From: Pelargonium cotyledonis
Taxonomy: Eukaryota; Streptophyta; Magnoliopsida; Geraniales; Geraniaceae
Length of the DNA stretch: 20,361 nt
Direction: 5' to 3'
Assembly: GCA_036897625.1 (NCBI GenBank)
Contig: JAYMTA010001368.1
Span: 1-20,361, forward strand
Positions 18,677 through 20,361 of the stretch are shown here, in pieces. The notes beneath the pieces were generated by a model. It was not told where the DNA came from and made no database searches. It saw only the letters and a program-made list of their open reading frames with translations. Position 1 is the first letter of the stretch. Each line of letters starts with the position of its first letter. A program made the translations under genes and the position numbers.

Positions 18677-20037
18677 CTATGTGTTTAACGTTGGGAAAAA
18701 GACCATGGTGACTGGAGAAGAACAAGTTACAGTATCTTGAATGGTCCACATCCATCTATGAAACCTCTCTTCTCTGGACCAAAATGCAAATACAAATGAT
18801 TCAACCAAAAGTTGCAATGATTCAATATCAGTTTTGGGGTTGTCCCTAATATGATTCAAGTACTTAACAAATGTATAAAATCTTGTTAATAATAAATAAC
18901 TTACAAATGAACCGATGTAAATGCAAGTGTTTCAATTCAGTACCTTAAATGATAGTGTTAAACACTATCTAAATGCAAGTAAATGTTAAAGCAGATAAAG
19001 CATTAGTATCAATTTTTATTTATTTTAATTGCTAAGCCTTCTCTGTACTAAGCTATATAGTATCAGTTAACACCAAATTCCAACTTACTGACAACAAAAC
19101 ATTAAGTAAATGATAGTGTTTAAATCATGTACCTCAAAGCAAGCCAATAGGATGTAATCTGATTATTGTCGACAACTCTTTCGCACGTATGTTCTGGATT
19201 GAATGTCTTAATCTCCAAATCTGTCGAACCTTGGACGATTGTACACCATATATAGAATTTGCATCCTCCCTTACAAACTACCCCAATCTGGTCCGATTCA
19301 TTTTCAGTGAAGATGTAATCAAATCCATTTTCAGTCGCATAATGTTTTAAAATACCGCGAAACACTTGTGCGTTTTTGAACCTTGAGTACAAACCCAACT
19401 CAACGTTTTTTAGATTAGCTATCTCGTCAAAGGCTTTAGAATTTCTTACTCGACTAACCCCTTTCGGAATATATCTCTCACAATCATCATCATCATAATC
19501 AATTGGGAGTTTTGCCCAGTCTTCCTTGCCAATCACTTCATCTCTTACACTATCTTCGGCAGTATGTTCAGGGTCCCATTCAGCTTGAACATCTTCATCA
19601 TTTTGTGGACCTTTTGGGGCTGGCTCATCAACAGCTTCACCTTGTTTAACCTCCTTTTCATAATCAACCTCCTCTATGTGCTTGTAATTAGCCCACTCAA
19701 AAACATCGATATCATCGATTCTCACATCTAACTCATAAAAAACTTCTTCTTTTTTCATTGTTTGCATTCTAATCAGTTCATCCTCATTGAAAGTTTCTTC
19801 ATCTTGTAGTCTTTCTTTATCCTTCATAGGTTCCTGCACAAGGGCCTCCATATGATCATCAATATGATTCACATTATTATCCATCTCATCATCACAATGG
19901 CTCACAATCTATACTTTTCTTTTTCCAAATGCTGTGTCAATATTGTAACCAGCTTCCAATAAATCATCAACTTCTCTTGTAGTTAAGAACATCACACTCT
20001 CATCTTCCACTTTCGAATATTCAGTATCATCAACCAT
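18677..20037 (-). pseudogene. MuDR-like transposase remnant (N-terminal, DNA-binding domain only)
   Basis: Minus-strand reading opens at ATG 20037 after an acceptor (taatgcag), gives 42 codons (MVDDTEYSKVEDESV.. to FGKRKV), meets an in-frame TAG at 19911-19909, and continues in the same frame from 19908 to 19120. The long part is acidic for about 150 residues (DYDDDDCERY), then holds the MuDR DNA-binding domain: FKNAQVFRGILKHYATENGF, VVCKGGCKFYIWC and FNPEHTCERVVDNN. After SYWLAL the reading ends. About 260 bp later, 18868-18677 resumes MULE-like sequence (KYLNHIRDNPKTDIESLQLL). The gap may be an intron or an insertion. The catalytic domain is absent, so this copy cannot encode a working transposase. 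'Domesticated host gene' is a weaker alternative. Confidence 0.75.
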
Positions 20038-20361
20038 TTCTCTGCATTAAACATAAAAATAACACCACTACTTCACACAAAATTATTAAACATCAAATAT
20101 TCAAATTACAACAACCCTAATTTTCATCATTATAGAAAGCATTTTTCTCATACCAGAAACTTTGTTATTCTAGTTCACCATTGTGCTAACTCTAATTATC
20201 CCCATGTCCAAAACAAATAGATTCTACTAAAATTGATTAGTATTTGCTTATCATCTAATAGATTAAAATACAAAATCATTGCTTTTTGGGATAAAAGTAC
20301 AACTTCTTATATAAACCCTACTCAAACTAGAAACTAAAAAATCATAACACTTACTTGATTT

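Larger units (their letters stand above)
18412..20361 (-). mobile_element. Mutator-like element (MULE), deletion derivative, runs off window
   Basis: The visible terminus is 'ggggtagttacagataacat' at 18412, followed inward by AT-rich sequence with 'aatgcccatattgccc', typical in style for MULE terminal inverted repeats. A 'tatatatat' run outside it could be the target duplication. Inside, the minus strand encodes a MuDR-type transposase N-terminus (18677-20037), but no catalytic (MULE transposase) domain or zinc knuckle is present. The other end lies beyond 20361. A TATA-like word (tttatataag on the minus strand, about 20306-20314) could start the element's transcript. Confidence 0.7.

Noticed and set aside
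1-20361. CRISPR arrays, rRNA or tRNA genes, bacterial or organellar insertions
   Set aside because: No regularly spaced identical repeats with unique spacers, no tRNA cloverleaf beyond the worn A-box-like words at 8660-8780, and no organelle-like gene order were seen.

Overview
This is nuclear DNA of a flowering plant, most likely a eudicot. The genes are split by AT-rich introns with GT..AG borders, intergenic DNA is AT-rich, and the protein families are plant types. A Stowaway MITE, a Mutator-like element and other decayed repeats sit in introns and spacers. I cannot name the species.

Layout. (1) 1-3116, plus strand: the 3' part of an SPT2-type chromatin protein (histone H3-H4 chaperone family). 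Its first exons lie before the window. Its large exon carries an in-frame array of thirteen 9-residue repeats. (2) 3117-4600: spacer with about six degenerate repeats, then unassigned AT-rich DNA. (3) 4610-10719, plus: a complete ten-exon gene for a secreted, probably GPI-anchored aspartic protease of the A36/A39 type (488 aa). Its TATA box is preceded by a duplicated ACGTCA-containing promoter word. Its introns hold a (CT)n tract, a 242-bp Stowaway MITE, a duplicated SINE-like segment and a GC-rich repeat. (4) 10720-13115: spacer with a truncated 'GGGGTGGCAA' element and a foldback element made of about 59-bp units. (5) 13116-18130, minus: a complete PP2C phosphatase gene (five coding exons, 397 aa, MGSC myristoylation start) with a 5'-UTR intron. 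That intron is built of diverged tandem copies of the leader exon and its donor region. (6) 18412-20361, minus: a deletion-derivative Mutator-like element with a MuDR DNA-binding domain and no catalytic domain, ending about 280 bp upstream of the presumed PP2C start site.

The protease and the phosphatase are convergent. From memory, Arabidopsis carries the same neighbours at two duplicated loci (At5g36250/At5g36260 and At3g02750/At3g02740), so the pair looks like conserved linkage. Both proteins are predicted to reach the plasma membrane, the phosphatase through N-myristoylation and the protease through a GPI anchor. No functional link is shown by the sequence. I found no wholly new system. 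The most unusual structures are the multiplied PP2C leader, the PP2C in-frame upstream ATGs that would mask the myristoylation site, the SPT2 coding minisatellite, and the foldback element at the PP2C 3' end.
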